Part shown: piece after piece, positions 7,352-7,595 of the stretch | Numbering within the stretch: the stretch's first letter is position 1 | How the letters are laid out: each line of letters starts with the position of its first letter | Assembly (NCBI GenBank): GCA_016206685.1 | Contig: JACQRB010000057.1 | Coordinates: 1 to 7,595, forward strand | Source of the DNA: Candidatus Omnitrophota bacterium | GTDB taxonomy: Bacteria > Omnitrophota > Gorgyraeia > Aquiviventales > Aquiviventaceae | DNA length: 7,595 nt | Direction of reading: 5' to 3' | Notes under the pieces: generated by a model | The model's database searches: none | The model's input: the letters and a program-made list of their open reading frames with translations, nothing else | What the model was told of the DNA's origin: nothing | Translations under genes and position numbers: made by a program

Positions 7352-7595
7352 TCAGTATTTGCGCTCCTGCGGCTGAAACTTGGTGATCTTCACCGGCTTG
7401 TACTTGAGTGTGAGCCGGCCACCGTCAATGTAGGCCAGCGAGTGCTTCAGCCAGTTGGCATCGTCACGCTTCGGAAAATCCTCCCGGCAGTGGGCGCCGC
7501 GTGATTCGGTGCGCGCCAGCGCCGCGGTCGCCGTCGCCCAGGCCAGATCCAGCAGGCAGCCCAGCTCCAGCGTCTCTTCCAGTTCCATGTTAAAC
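7352..7595 (-). CDS. sdhA: Succinate dehydrogenase/fumarate reductase flavoprotein subunit, C-terminal part (5' end outside window)
   Basis: This is the last 80 or so residues of the FAD-bearing catalytic subunit of complex II, which oxidises succinate to fumarate. The frame is open to the window edge; two further codons (Phe-Asn) precede the Met at 7588, so that Met is internal. The visible part has ETLELGCLLDLAWATATAAL, then the highly conserved RTESRGAHCREDFPKRDD and NWLKHSL, and ends in a basic KITKFQPQERKY tail. All of this matches the end of E. coli SdhA (RTESRGAHSRFDFPDRDDENW). The FAD-binding and active-site parts are outside the window. The stop codon is 2 nt before the sdhB ATG, so the two subunits are co-expressed. 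Confidence 0.95.
   Translation of the reverse strand, partial: FNMELEETLELGCLLDLAWATATAALARTESRGAHCREDFPKRDDANWLKHSLAYIDGGRLTLKYKPVKITKFQPQERKY

Overview
The window is a GC-rich, gene-dense piece of a bacterial chromosome with housekeeping genes and almost no intergenic DNA. It holds two converging gene blocks. The left block (+ strand, 1-2427) is the end of pheS and all of pheT, the two subunits of phenylalanyl-tRNA synthetase, overlapping by 4 bases. The right block (- strand, 2460-7595, read right to left) is sdhA (3' end only), sdhB, a thioredoxin-fold redoxin, a beta-hydroxyacid dehydrogenase of the glyoxylate/succinic semialdehyde reductase type, and ppc (phosphoenolpyruvate carboxylase). 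Junctions in the right block are a 2-nt gap, a 4-nt ATGA overlap, a 1-nt TGATG overlap and a 4-nt ATGA overlap, so it reads as one co-transcribed and translationally coupled unit. The blocks meet tail to tail with only 32 bases between stop codons and no recognisable terminator hairpin there.

The right block makes sense as C4-dicarboxylate metabolism. PEP carboxylase fixes bicarbonate to make oxaloacetate, the SdhAB pair interconverts succinate and fumarate, and the dehydrogenase may reduce succinic semialdehyde or glyoxylate. The redoxin has an unknown target and sits between the iron-sulfur subunit and the dehydrogenase. Its promoter must lie upstream of the window, before sdhA or an sdhC-like gene.

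The organism cannot be fixed from this window. The subunits are clearly bacterial. The SdhB cluster motif (CRTIFNCTEACPRG) resembles versions I associate with actinobacterial and Thermus-like enzymes. The CxxC-type PheS, short PheT and heptamer repeat would suit an uncultured, GC-rich, non-model phylum. That is a guess.

No mobile element, CRISPR array, RNA gene or obvious defence system is present, and I do not see a wholly new system. The points worth a second look are: (1) PheT lacks the whole B2 OB-fold tRNA-binding domain; (2) a 7-bp tandem repeat with an upstream inverted copy lies in frame inside pheT; (3) PEP carboxylase has lost two of the four residues that bind the feedback inhibitor aspartate, and has a Pro-Pro in place of the conserved Arg pair after its catalytic-His motif; (4) SDH, redoxin, reductase and PEPC genes are tightly coupled.
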